A stretch of 64,000 nt of DNA, from contig CAZKZP010000001.1 of the NCBI GenBank assembly GCA_964557295.1, positions 100,283-164,282 on the forward strand. Reading direction: 5' to 3'. This DNA is from JBFMHP01 sp964557295. Lineage in GTDB: Bacteria; Pseudomonadota; Gammaproteobacteria; RBG-16-57-12. A program made the translations under genes and the position numbers. Below the pieces are notes generated by a model. That model searched no databases. It was not told the DNA's origin and saw nothing but the letters and a program-made list of their open reading frames with translations. Within the stretch, counting starts at the first letter, position 1, and each line of letters starts with the position of its first letter. Shown here piece by piece: positions 28,448 to 36,865 of the stretch.

Positions 28448-29347
28448 TCAGACCTGAATAGTGAACCGCGCCGCCGCCGATAACAGCGGCAACTTCCTGA
28501 TCTGATAGTTGCGGGGATAGAGCTGCCGCTCTTCCACCGCCGTCACCGCGGCCAAGCCAAGAAACTGGGCAAAGCTCACCAGGGTGCGCAGGGTGTAGCA
28601 GGAGCGGACCTGCTCCAACGGCTCGAAGTAGGGTCTGGGCTCCACCTCATCGATCACCGTGGGGAAGGCCCGGATGAAGCGCTCCTCATAAAAGCTGTGC
28701 GGTCGCGGCTCATCCCCATAACGATCGAGCAGGTAGAGGCTAAATGCAAACGCCCGCTGGATGAAGTGCAACTCCTCCCCGTAACCGTCGCCATAGGCCC
28801 AATTGAATTCCACGACATACGCCCGCAGCAGTCGGGGATAGATCGCCGCCAAGCCGCCATCGGCCAGCAACTTGCGGCAATCGGAGCTGAGGATGAATAG
28901 TCCCTTGCGCTTGCGAAGCAACCCCGCCAGCTCCGCCACCACGCGGGTGCAGTGCAACTCGTAGAAATCCTCTTCCTTATTGATGCCGCCGAAGCGGGTG
29001 TGGTGCCGATAGCCGTCCTCGCCCCAGAAACCGAGCGCCGCTGCGCGGCAGAACTTCTGAGGCAGATTGCCCTTGGCGGTGGACTTCAGCCCCTGCTCGC
29101 CAATGGCGTCGACCAGCAAGTCGAACAGCGTCAGGATCGGCGCGGCGGGGGTGCTCTCCAGTACGCTGGGGAAGGTGAGCAGTGAAGGCGAATCGAATGG
29201 AAAATAGAGGAGTTGATACACTTGCTCCGGCGACAGCCCGGAGAAATCATCTAGTGGCGTCTGATTGCGCTGCTGCATCAGTTGCTCGGCAAAGGCCTCG
29301 GCTTCCTCGATGGAGGCGAAGTTCTGTCCCGCCAATGCCTTCCGCAC
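28448..29347 (-). CDS. Conserved protein, C-terminal body of a SEC-C-type protein
   Basis: This 299-residue protein has no catalytic motif I can name. It looks like a conserved cytoplasmic protein, with well-formed segments such as FSGLSPEQVYQLLYFPFDSP, STAKGNLPQKFCRAAALGFWGE and GGINKEEDFYELHCTRVVAELAGLL. The only usable start near the N-terminus is GTG 29347. Directly upstream, in the same frame and with only ten codons between, lies a SEC-C metal-binding motif ended by TAA (29378-29506). The two may be one gene broken by a nonsense codon. Confidence 0.7.
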   Translation of the reverse strand: MRKALAGQNFASIEEAEAFAEQLMQQRNQTPLDDFSGLSPEQVYQLLYFPFDSPSLLTFPSVLESTPAAPILTLFDLLVDAIGEQGLKSTAKGNLPQKFCRAAALGFWGEDGYRHHTRFGGINKEEDFYELHCTRVVAELAGLLRKRKGLFILSSDCRKLLADGGLAAIYPRLLRAYVVEFNWAYGDGYGEELHFIQRAFAFSLYLLDRYGDEPRPHSFYEERFIRAFPTVIDEVEPRPYFEPLEQVRSCYTLRTLVSFAQFLGLAAVTAVEERQLYPRNYQIRKLPLLSAAARFTIQV

Positions 29348-29377
29348 CGCATCAGAGAACTCCGCAGCAACCGAGGG

Positions 29378-29506
29378 TTAAGCCCCCTCGCGTCCCAGGC
29401 AACACTTTTTGTACTTCTTGCCGCTGCCGCTGCCGCAGGGGCAGGGATCATTTCGTCCAGTGATCGTCGTAGTATTTCTCAGGCCGCCCCGTGGTTTTTC
29501 GCTCAA
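29378..29506 (-). pseudogene. SEC-C motif peptide, in frame with the downstream gene
   Basis: Translation of the minus strand gives up to 42 residues from TTG 29506 to TAA 29378-29380, ending in GRNDPCPCGSGSGKKYKKCC and a short tail. This is the zinc-binding SEC-C motif (CPCGSGKKYKKCC type) with a GS duplication from a repeated GGCAGC. It is in the same frame as the 28448-29347 gene, with no other stop between them. Possible readings: a pseudogenised N-terminus, a real separate micro-ORF, or a sequencing error. An overlapping frame ends in RPEKYYDDHWTK just where the motif begins, so a frameshift is also possible. Confidence 0.5.
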
Positions 29507-29524
29507 GTGCCTTGGGATTCAGGA

Positions 29525-31855
29525 TTATTGCGCTAGCATGGTGAACCCGCCGCTGGGCTCGTTATTGATCACAGTGAAGTTGCCACCCGCATAGACTGTG
29601 CCGCCTGAGACGGCAAGGGTGTTGATCCGGCCATCCGCGTTCGGTGCCCAAGGGGTCAGCGCTCCTGTGTTGTCGAGGGATGCCAGTCGGTTGCGCACCG
29701 TGCCGTTCATTGTGCTGAAGTGGCCACCGACATAGATGGTGTCGCCGGAGACTGCAAGGGCACGGATCGTGTCGTCCGCGCTCGGGGTCCATGCGGTAAG
29801 CGTCCCGGTGCTGTCGATCGCAGCAAGGTGGTTGCGCGCCGTGCCGTTGACCGCGGAGAAATCACCGCCCGCATAGATTGTGCCGCCGGAGATGGCGAGG
29901 GTGTGAACCTCTCTATCTGCACTCGGCGCCCAGGGGGTCACTGCCCCGGTGCTGTCGATGGCGGCCAAGTGACGGCGTGTTGAACCGTTGAGCGTGGTGA
30001 ACCAACCCGCCGCATAAATGGTGTCGCCCGAGATGGCGAGGCTGGTGACCTCATCGTCCGCGCTCGGCGACCAGGAGGTGAGGTTTCCGCTGTTGTCGAT
30101 TGCTGCAAGGGACTCTCGCATCGAGCCGTTGATCGTCGTGAAACAGCCACCCGCATAGATTAGGCCACCCGAAATGGCCAGGGCGCTGACCTCGCGGTCC
30201 GCATTTGGCGCCCAGGCAGTGAGCAGCCCGGTGTTATCGATCGCGGCCAGATAATTGCGTGCTGTGCTGTTGATCGCAGTGAAGTCGCCACCCGCGTAGA
30301 CTATGCCGTTAGAAACGGCGAGGGTGCGAACCGAGTTATCGGCGCTGGGCGCCCAGGAAGTCAGCGCTCCTGTGCTGTCGATCGCGGCAAGACGGCTGCG
30401 TGTTATTCCGTTGACCGTGGTAAAGCCGCCGCCCGCATAGACCGTATCACTGGAGATGGCGAGGGCGTTGACCTGAGAATTGACACTCGGCGCCCAGTCA
30501 GTCAATGTCCCGTTGCCGTCGATGGCGGCTAAACGACTGCGCGCCGTGTCGTTGATCGCAGTGAAGCGGCCACCCACATAGACTGTGCTCCCGGAAACAG
30601 CGAGTGTATAGATCGGGAGATCCGCACTGGGCGCCCAGGAAGTCAGCGCTCCGGCGCTATCCATGGCGGCCATGTGGCCGCGTGCCGCCCCGTTTATCGT
30701 CCGGAACAGCCCCCCCGCGTAGACCGTGCCGCCCGAGATGACGAGGGTATTGACCCCGCTATCGGCGGTAGGTGCCCAGGCGGTCAGCGCGCCAGTGTTG
30801 TCGATGGCGGCGAGGCGGTAACGTACTGTGCCGTTGATCGTCGTGAAATACCCACCCACATAGACTCTATCGCCGGAGACGGCGAGGGCGTTGACATGGT
30901 AATTGGCGCTTGGCGCCCACGCGGTCAGTGTTCCAGTGGCGTCAAGCGCGGCCAGGTGGCTGCGCCCCGTGCCGTTGATTGTCCAGAAATTGCCACCCAC
31001 ATAGACTGTACCGCCGGAGACAGCAATGGTATTGACCGGCAGATCCGCCTTCGGTGCCCAGGCGGTGAGAGTTCCCGTGCTGTCGATCGCGGCGAGCCGG
31101 CTGCGCTCGGTGCCGTTGATCATCAAGAAGTCTCCGCCCGCATAGATCGTGCCTTCAGAGACGGCAAGGGTGTTGACTGCGCCAGTCGCGCTAGGTGCCC
31201 AGGCAGGATCGAGGCTGCCAGCCGCCAGGATATGCGCTAGGTTGCCGCGAGGCTGACCGCCGACGTGCGTGAAACTGCCTCCGATGTACCAGCCACCGCT
31301 GCCGTCAGAAACAACGGCGTAAACAGTGCCAACCACGATTGGAAAGTTCCGGGTGAGGGAAGAGTTGATAGCGCTCAGCGGGACGCCACTGCCCGTAACT
31401 GCGCTGATCGACGTGAAGTTTCCGCCGAAGTAGGCGGTGCCGTTGGTATCGGTGGCGAGGGCATATACCGCCCCATTGGTCGATAACGTATTCGGACGTG
31501 CTGCCGCGATGGCCGAGGCAATTGTGCCTTCGGCGGCGCGGTTGGCCTTGAGCACGAAGTAGTAGACCGTCCCGTTAGTCAAGTCAGCGACGGTGTGCGG
31601 TGAGGTGATCCCTGTGGTCAGTGTGCCGTCGGCGCAGCCGCCGATGCTCTGGAAGTCGCAGTTGCGATCCGTGGAGCGATACAGGTCATAGCTGGTAGCG
31701 CCGGTGTCATTCCATGAGATCGTCGCGCTTTTCAAACCCTGTGCGACGTACAGGACCAGTTCATTTGATTTTGTGGTTCCGAAGTTCTCACCGCCTCCGC
31801 ACCCTGACAACACAGTCAGCAGAACAAGCCCTAATACCCAGATTGTGAGTCTCAT
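29525..31855 (-). CDS. Large repeat lipoprotein with fibronectin-like and beta-propeller-like repeats
   Basis: Starting at ATG 31855 (not the longer frame from 31933), the product has 776 residues. Residues 1-18 form a lipoprotein signal with lipobox LSGC, followed by Gly-rich residues. A fibronectin type III-like domain covers about residues 34-120. Residues 206-776 are twelve tandem units of 47-48 residues, each of the form LAAID-TGALT-WAPSAD-VNTLAVSGGTVYAGG-FT-INGTAR, resembling delta-60/DUF5122 propeller-type repeats. Likely surface or periplasmic; the function is unknown. The Ser/Thr/Asn-rich composition differs from its neighbours and hints at an acquired gene. Confidence 0.8.
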   Translation of the reverse strand: MRLTIWVLGLVLLTVLSGCGGGENFGTTKSNELVLYVAQGLKSATISWNDTGATSYDLYRSTDRNCDFQSIGGCADGTLTTGITSPHTVADLTNGTVYYFVLKANRAAEGTIASAIAAARPNTLSTNGAVYALATDTNGTAYFGGNFTSISAVTGSGVPLSAINSSLTRNFPIVVGTVYAVVSDGSGGWYIGGSFTHVGGQPRGNLAHILAAGSLDPAWAPSATGAVNTLAVSEGTIYAGGDFLMINGTERSRLAAIDSTGTLTAWAPKADLPVNTIAVSGGTVYVGGNFWTINGTGRSHLAALDATGTLTAWAPSANYHVNALAVSGDRVYVGGYFTTINGTVRYRLAAIDNTGALTAWAPTADSGVNTLVISGGTVYAGGLFRTINGAARGHMAAMDSAGALTSWAPSADLPIYTLAVSGSTVYVGGRFTAINDTARSRLAAIDGNGTLTDWAPSVNSQVNALAISSDTVYAGGGFTTVNGITRSRLAAIDSTGALTSWAPSADNSVRTLAVSNGIVYAGGDFTAINSTARNYLAAIDNTGLLTAWAPNADREVSALAISGGLIYAGGCFTTINGSMRESLAAIDNSGNLTSWSPSADDEVTSLAISGDTIYAAGWFTTLNGSTRRHLAAIDSTGAVTPWAPSADREVHTLAISGGTIYAGGDFSAVNGTARNHLAAIDSTGTLTAWTPSADDTIRALAVSGDTIYVGGHFSTMNGTVRNRLASLDNTGALTPWAPNADGRINTLAVSGGTVYAGGNFTVINNEPSGGFTMLAQ
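29528..31240 (-). repeat. Twelve tandem 141-bp coding repeats
   Basis: Ten internal units of exactly 47 codons, one first unit of 48 codons and one last unit with a divergent tail. Units differ by many substitutions, so they are old rather than recently expanded, but every unit keeps WAP/WSP/WTP, Y-GG-F and N-T/S-R positions. Confidence 0.85.
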
Positions 31856-32174
31856 TTTCGTTCCCTCTAAAAAGCTTTTACCTGCAGGAATTGTAATGTT
31901 ACCAGGAAATTGGCTGAAACAAAGTGACCGCATTGAGTCGGCCCCTGTTTTCCTGATTCCCCGACAGGGGGCATCACCTCAGATCGTGATTCTCTCGATG
32001 CCTATCCCATCGCAGCGCTTTTCAGTCCCGTTTCAGCCTCGCCTTTTATGCTGTTTTTGAACAAGGGCAAAGATTCACTGAAACATCGAAGCGGCAAATA
32101 CCTCCGGATTTTCAGATTGGTTTCAGTCTCGCCCTGTAAGGTGGTAGGTAACGATAGGGTAAAGGGTGAACGTC
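31856..32174. promoter_or_regulatory. Intergenic control region with two TTTCAG-N5-TTTCAG direct repeats
   Basis: This 319-base divergent region separates the repeat lipoprotein from the cytochrome operon. Two copies of TTTCAG-N5-TTTCAG occur at 32020-32036 and 32110-32126, 90 bases apart. Each is followed by a related string (C/T)CTCGCC and then an AT-rich -10-like stretch (TTTTATGCTG, CTGTAAGGTG). Direct 6-bp repeats with 11-base periodicity are the binding mode of OmpR/PhoP-family regulators, one of which is encoded in the downstream operon. Single inverted copies (CTGAAA) also occur at 31914 and 32078. Confidence 0.5.
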
Positions 32175-32825
32175 ATGAGCACACAACGTATCAAGGTCTG
32201 GGATCCGCTGGTCCGGGTGTTTCACTGGAGTTTGGCGCTCGGATTCGTGACGGCTTACGTGACGGAAGACGATTATCTGAGTCTGCACGTGGCCGTGGGC
32301 TATTTCATCCTCGCGCTGCTGCTGGTACGCATTGTGTGGGGATTCGTCGGCGGCCGCTACGCGCGGTTTGCGGATTTTGTAAAACGGCCGGCGGCGATCG
32401 CGGCCTATCTTAAGGATGTCGTAAGTTTCCGCGCCCGCCACTATCTCGGGCACAACCCGGCCGGTGGGGCGATGGTGATCGCGCTCATGGCGAGCGTGAT
32501 GCTGACGGGGCTGCTGGGGCTGCTGGTCTACGGTACGCAGGAGTTTTCAGGCCCGTTTGCGGGGCTGGCCTCGCAGGTCAGCGATGCCACGGCGCATCGG
32601 ATCGAAGAGGCGCATGAATGGGTTGCCAACATCACGTTGGTGTTGGTTGGTCTGCATCTGCTGGGTGTCTTGCTGGCGAGTCTGCAACATCGGGAAAACC
32701 TGGTGCGCAGCATGTTCACAGGCTACAAGACAGCGGCTGAAATTTCTTATCAAACAGTAGTGAAAGGAGAAGGCGATGAAAAAGCTAAGTCTCATCATGG
32801 CGGCATCGTTGATGCTGGGTACTAA
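32175..32825 (+). CDS. Cytochrome b/b6-domain membrane protein
   Basis: This is a four-helix di-heme cytochrome b of the bacterial b561 type, expected to move electrons between the quinone pool and periplasmic cytochromes. The 216-residue protein has membrane segments with paired histidines: VRVFHWSLALGF, LHVAVGYFILALLLVRIVWG, the third around residues 93-117, and HEWVANITLVLVGLHLLGVLL. It is followed directly by SHP-type and diheme cytochromes, which in other proteobacteria form one module. ATG 32175 was chosen over GTG 32166 because of AAAGGG spacing. The 3' end overlaps the next gene by 50 bases. Confidence 0.85.
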   Translation: MSTQRIKVWDPLVRVFHWSLALGFVTAYVTEDDYLSLHVAVGYFILALLLVRIVWGFVGGRYARFADFVKRPAAIAAYLKDVVSFRARHYLGHNPAGGAMVIALMASVMLTGLLGLLVYGTQEFSGPFAGLASQVSDATAHRIEEAHEWVANITLVLVGLHLLGVLLASLQHRENLVRSMFTGYKTAAEISYQTVVKGEGDEKAKSHHGGIVDAGY

Positions 32826-33165
32826 TGCCGGGATGGCGGCGGTGGTCGATGACATGCTGGTGGAATTCGGCAGCACTGGCAGCGCGAAGGATGGCGCGGA
32901 GATGTGGAAGAAGGAATATGTCGATCAGGCCTCGGGTGAAAAGCGCAGCTGTGTGACCTGTCACGGCGCGGATCTGAAGGTCGCCGGCAAGCACGCGACG
33001 ACAGGAAAGCCGATCGAGCCGCTGGCGCCGAGTGTGAACAAGCAGCGTCTGACCGATCGCAAGGAGATCGAGAAATGGTTCAAGCGCAATTGCAAGTGGA
33101 CGCTGGGCCGGGAGTGCACGGCGCAGGAAAAGGCGAACTTCTTGGTGTTCATTCGTAGTCAATGA
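32776..33165 (+). CDS. SHP-type (DUF1924) monoheme c-type cytochrome
   Basis: The 129-residue protein has a signal peptide (about residues 1-21, ending AAVVD) and one heme c motif CVTCH. The layout (FGSTGSAKDGAEMWKKEY before the heme, KPIEPLAPSVNKQRLTDRKEIEKWFKRNC after) matches DUF1924, the sphaeroides heme protein SHP. SHP of Rhodobacter binds oxygen and reacts with nitric oxide, and takes electrons from a diheme cytochrome. Good ribosome-binding site AAGGAG. Its start lies inside the end of the cytochrome b gene. Confidence 0.85.
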   Translation: MKKLSLIMAASLMLGTNAGMAAVVDDMLVEFGSTGSAKDGAEMWKKEYVDQASGEKRSCVTCHGADLKVAGKHATTGKPIEPLAPSVNKQRLTDRKEIEKWFKRNCKWTLGRECTAQEKANFLVFIRSQ

Positions 33166-33189
33166 AATCTGTTTAGTGAGGATAATGTC

Positions 33190-33741
33190 ATGAAAAAATT
33201 AACTTCTGTGATCTTGGTCGGCATGGTGCTGGGCGCCGGTGGCGCGGTATGGGCGAGCGACTCCGACTCGCCGGGCAAGGGCAATGGCGGCAAGCGCCTG
33301 GATGTGGCGCCGGTAAGTCTCGCCAAATACAAGGAAGAGTGCGGCAGTTGCCACTTCGCCTATCAGCCGGGCCTGCTGCCGGCGCGCTCCTGGGAGAAGA
33401 TGATGACGACGCTCGACGATCATTTCGGCGAGAACGCCGAGCTCGATGCCGCGGTTGCCAAGGATCTGACCGCCTACCTGGTCGAGAATGCCGCGGATAA
33501 ATCCAGTTACAAACGTTCCGCAGGGATCAACAAGTCGATCGCCGCCGGTGAGGCGCCGCTGCGGATTACCGAGACGGCCTACTTCAAACGCAAGCACAGC
33601 GAGCTTCCAAAGCGTGCGGTCGAGGATAATCCCAAGGTAAAATCCTTCAGCAAGTGTGAAACTTGCCATGCGAATGCCGATATGGGTTCATATAACGAAC
33701 ATGAAGTGCGGATTCCTGGTTTCGGAAAATGGGAAGATTGA
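33190..33741 (+). CDS. Diheme cytochrome c (DHC)
   Basis: The 183-residue periplasmic protein has a signal peptide (about residues 1-22) and two heme c motifs, CGSCH near residue 51 and CETCH near residue 157. Segments LPARSWEKMMTTLDDHFGENAELD and YFKRKHSELP match the DHC family, the electron donor of SHP. Encoded 24 bases after SHP and before the PepSY gene, it forms the cytochrome b-SHP-DHC chain. Confidence 0.87.
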   Translation: MKKLTSVILVGMVLGAGGAVWASDSDSPGKGNGGKRLDVAPVSLAKYKEECGSCHFAYQPGLLPARSWEKMMTTLDDHFGENAELDAAVAKDLTAYLVENAADKSSYKRSAGINKSIAAGEAPLRITETAYFKRKHSELPKRAVEDNPKVKSFSKCETCHANADMGSYNEHEVRIPGFGKWED

Positions 33742-34043
33742 TTAGACAAACGCTGCTGGTGATCGCCTTGCTGACCGTGGGTTGGCAAGGCGTCTCACCT
33801 GCGCTCGCTGACGATCACGATCAGGCGTATGAATTGCGCAAGTCGGGCAAGATCCTGCCGCTGGAGCAGATCCTCAAGCAGAATCGGGGCGCGATCAAAG
33901 GCAAGGTGCTGGAGGTCGAGCTCGAGCGCAATCGCGGGACGTATGTCTATGAGGTCTTGATGCTGGATTCAAAAGGGGAGGTCTGGGAGATCTACTTCGA
34001 TGCGGCCAGCGGGAAGATGCTCGGCAAGAATCGGGAGGAATAG
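33729..34043 (+). CDS. PepSY domain protein
   Basis: This 104-residue protein has a signal peptide (about residues 1-27, ending ALA) and one PepSY domain (LPLEQILKQNRGAIKGKVLEVELER, ending FDAASGKMLGKNREE). PepSY domains are thought to inhibit proteases or act as small extracytoplasmic sensor modules. It overlaps DHC by 13 bases and precedes the response regulator by five, so it may be an accessory of the two-component pair; that is inference. Confidence 0.88.
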   Translation: MGRLIRQTLLVIALLTVGWQGVSPALADDHDQAYELRKSGKILPLEQILKQNRGAIKGKVLEVELERNRGTYVYEVLMLDSKGEVWEIYFDAASGKMLGKNREE

Positions 34044-34048
34044 TCCGA

Positions 34049-34717
34049 ATGCGCGCGTTGATCGTGGAAGATGATTACCGCCTGGCCGAGGAAGTGCAAA
34101 CGGCGCTGCGCAAGCACGGCTTCGCGGTCGATATGGTCCACAACGGTGTGGACGCGGAGTTCATGGGCGATGAACAGCCCTACGACTTGGTGATTCTGGA
34201 TCTCGGGCTGCCCAAGCGTCCGGGGCTGGAGGTGCTGGGCAACTGGCGCAAGAAGGGCAACAAGATCCCGGTGCTGATCCTGACCGCGCGCGATGCCTGG
34301 AATGAGCGGGTCGATGGCCTGAAGGCCGGGGCTGATGATTATCTCGGCAAACCGTTTCACATGGAAGAATTGCTGGCGCGCATCGATGCCTTGGTGCGCC
34401 GCGCCCATGGCGAGGCCAGCGCCGGCTTGAAGGTGGCGGGAGTCACGCTCGACGAAGAGCGTCAGGTGGTGACGGCGCCCGACGGCCAGCAATATGAACT
34501 GACCGGCACCGAATATCGCCTGTTGCGTTATTTCATGCTGCATCCGGGCGTGATGCTCTCCAAGTCGCGGCTGACCGAACATGTGTATGAGGGTGATGCC
34601 GACCCGGACAGCAATGTGATCGAGGTGTACGTCAAGCGGCTGCGCCAGAAGTTGGGCAAGGAGCTGTTTGAAACGCGGCGCGGGCAAGGGTATGTCTTCG
34701 CCGGGGGAACCAAGTGA
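34049..34717 (+). CDS. PhoP/QseB-like response regulator
   Basis: An OmpR-family transcription factor of 222 residues. The receiver domain has the acidic pair Glu7-Asp8-Asp9, phospho-acceptor Asp51 (LVILDLGLPKRPG) and the switch lysine in GKPFHMEELLAR. The C-terminal winged helix ends with NVIEVYVKRLRQKLG and TRRGQGYVFAGG. Segment LTARDAWNERVDGLKAGADDYL is closer to PhoP than to OmpR. The candidate operator is the TTTCAG-N5-TTTCAG pair upstream of the operon. The stop overlaps the kinase start. Confidence 0.92.
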   Translation: MRALIVEDDYRLAEEVQTALRKHGFAVDMVHNGVDAEFMGDEQPYDLVILDLGLPKRPGLEVLGNWRKKGNKIPVLILTARDAWNERVDGLKAGADDYLGKPFHMEELLARIDALVRRAHGEASAGLKVAGVTLDEERQVVTAPDGQQYELTGTEYRLLRYFMLHPGVMLSKSRLTEHVYEGDADPDSNVIEVYVKRLRQKLGKELFETRRGQGYVFAGGTK

Positions 34718-36039
34718 ATTCATTGCAGCAACGGCTGCGGCTGGGGCTTGCCATCAGCCTGGTGCTCTTGATGGGCATCATGTGGTGGGTGGCCAGCGCC
34801 AGCTTGGCGCACATCACCGAAAACATCATGCGCACGCGGCTGGAGCACGACGCCGAAACCCTGTTGACGGCCTTGCAGTCGGACGCGAGCGGCGCGGTCA
34901 CCCTGGACGAAACGCGCATCGGCACCATTTACGCGCGCGCCTTGTCCGGGCATTACTTCCTGGTAGCGTTCGATGATCAGAAGCTGCGCTCGCGCTCGCT
35001 CTGGGATCAGGACTTGCCGTTGGAGCCGATGGCCGTCGGCGAGATGCGCCATTGGCACATGGCGGGGCCGTCGGCCGAGCGCCTGCTGGTGTACGGCGCG
35101 GGATTTCATCGCTTCAAGAAGAACATCACCATCATGGTGGCCGAGGATGCCACGACGCTGGATCAGTCATTGCGCCGCTTCACGCAGTACTTCGCGCTGG
35201 GCAGCGTTCTGATCCTGATCGTGCTGGTGCTGGTGCAAAGCCTCGTGCTCAATCGTTCCTTCCGCTCCCTCACCCGCGTGCGCAGCGAACTCAAACAGTT
35301 GGAGACCGGCGAGTTGAGCGTGCTGTCCGAGCAGGTGCCGAGTGAAATCCAGCCGCTGGTCAGCGAGGTCAATCACCTCCTGCAACTGCTCGGCCAGCGC
35401 TTGCAGCGCTCGCGCAATGCCATGGGCAATCTGGCGCATTCGCTGAAGCATCCGCTCAATCTCTTGATGCAACTCGCCACGCGCGAAGAGTTGCGCGCCC
35501 ATCCGCTCATCGTGGCCGAGCTCAAGCAAAACACCGAACAGATACGGCAACTGATGGAGCGCGAGCTGCAACGCGCGCGGGTCGCCGGCGGCGGGCTGCC
35601 GGGCCAGCGCTTCAAGGCGGGCGAGGAGCTGCCGGTGCTGATCGACGTGTTGCAGCGGGTCTATCACGACAAGGGCTTGGCGATCACCGCCGAGGTGCCC
35701 AAGGATCTGGAATGCCTGGCCGATCGCAACGACATGCTGGAGCTGCTCGGCAATCTGCTGGACAACGCCTGCAAGTGGGCGCGTCACCAGGTGCACTGCT
35801 CGCTGGCGGGCGCCTCTGAAATCACCATCTGTGTGGAGGATGACGGGCCGGGCTGCGATGATGCCGTGCTCGACCAACTCACCAAGCGCGGTGTGCGCAT
35901 CGATGAATCGGTCAGCGGTCACGGCCTCGGCCTGGCCATCGTCAAGGACATCGTCGAGCTGTATGCGGGGACGATCCACTTCGAGGCCTCAAAGACCTTG
36001 GGCGGCCTCAAGGTCACGGTCCGGCTCAATCCACTATAG
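34714..36039 (+). CDS. PhoQ-like sensor histidine kinase
   Basis: The 441-residue kinase starts at GTG 34714. It has two transmembrane helices (about residues 9-28 and 158-178) around a periplasmic sensor region of about 130 residues, a HAMP-like linker, and an H-box of the PhoQ type (GNLAHSLKHPLNLL). ATP-binding boxes: N box NLLDNACKWA, G1 VEDDGPGCDDA and G2 GHGLGLAIVKD. The sensor domain has no heme-binding motif that I can see. It presumably pairs with the overlapping regulator and controls the cytochrome operon. Confidence 0.92.
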   Translation: MNSLQQRLRLGLAISLVLLMGIMWWVASASLAHITENIMRTRLEHDAETLLTALQSDASGAVTLDETRIGTIYARALSGHYFLVAFDDQKLRSRSLWDQDLPLEPMAVGEMRHWHMAGPSAERLLVYGAGFHRFKKNITIMVAEDATTLDQSLRRFTQYFALGSVLILIVLVLVQSLVLNRSFRSLTRVRSELKQLETGELSVLSEQVPSEIQPLVSEVNHLLQLLGQRLQRSRNAMGNLAHSLKHPLNLLMQLATREELRAHPLIVAELKQNTEQIRQLMERELQRARVAGGGLPGQRFKAGEELPVLIDVLQRVYHDKGLAITAEVPKDLECLADRNDMLELLGNLLDNACKWARHQVHCSLAGASEITICVEDDGPGCDDAVLDQLTKRGVRIDESVSGHGLGLAIVKDIVELYAGTIHFEASKTLGGLKVTVRLNPL

Positions 36040-36160
36040 CCATTGGGCTAAATGTGAATTTTTATCACCAGACTTACATCACCCTGGCAACCACGCTACC
36101 ATATGCCAACTTTTATCCAACAGAAGCAACAACACTATAGCCAACATCAAGGAGCCATCC

Positions 36161-36838
36161 ATGTCGAGATCGACTTCTCTGTTTTTAATCGGTGCGGTGA
36201 CCGCGGGCATCATGACCTTGTCGGCCTGTACCACCATCAATCCGTACACCCGCGAAGAGCAGACCTCGAAGGCGGTTAAAGGTGCGGCCATCGGCTCGGT
36301 GCTGGGCGCGGTGCTGGGGGCGGCGACGGCCGACAAGAAAGACCGCAAGGAGCGCGCGCTCAAGGGCGCGGGCATCGGCGCCTTGAGCGGGGCCGGGGTG
36401 GGTTATTACATGGACACCCAGGAAGCGCGGCTCCGGAAGAAGCTCGAAGGCAGCGGCGTCAGCGTGACCCGTGACGGTGACAACATCATCCTCAACATGC
36501 CGAGCAACATCACCTTCGAAACCAACAGCTATTCGCTGAAGCCTGAATTCTTCGATGCGCTGGATTCGGTGGCATTGGTGCTGAACGAGTACGAGAAGAC
36601 CCTGGTCAATGTGGTCGGCCATACCGACAGCACGGGTTCGGATGAATACAATATGACGCTCTCGCGCCATCGCGCCACGACGGTGGCCATGTATCTGCAA
36701 AACGCCAAGGTGGCGTCTGAGCGTATGGCGGCGACAGGTTATGGCGAGAAGTACCCGGTCGCCAGCAACGACACCGAGGAAGGCCGCGCCAAGAATCGCC
36801 GCGTGGAAATCACGCTGGAGCCGATCGTCGAGAAATAG
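36161..36838 (+). CDS. OmpA-family lipoprotein (YiaD-like)
   Basis: The ATG at 36161 after AAGGAG gives 225 residues; the longer upstream frame overlaps the kinase and is rejected. The N-terminus is a lipoprotein signal with lipobox LSAC. A glycine-zipper region follows (GAAIGSVLGAVLGAATAD, GAGIGALSGAGVGYYMD), and residues 105-225 form an OmpA C-terminal domain that binds peptidoglycan (NVVGHTDSTGSDEYNMTLSRHRA, NRRVEI). Probably an outer-membrane-anchored, peptidoglycan-linked protein. Confidence 0.93.
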   Translation: MSRSTSLFLIGAVTAGIMTLSACTTINPYTREEQTSKAVKGAAIGSVLGAVLGAATADKKDRKERALKGAGIGALSGAGVGYYMDTQEARLRKKLEGSGVSVTRDGDNIILNMPSNITFETNSYSLKPEFFDALDSVALVLNEYEKTLVNVVGHTDSTGSDEYNMTLSRHRATTVAMYLQNAKVASERMAATGYGEKYPVASNDTEEGRAKNRRVEITLEPIVEK

Positions 36839-36865
36839 TCGTTCCATTGAAACGGCCGGGGCGGT

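Noticed and set aside
29448..29524. RPEKYYDDHWTK-ending frame as an independent gene
   Set aside because: Only about 25 codons before a stop, with no start or ribosome-binding site; kept only as a hint of a frameshift near the SEC-C motif.
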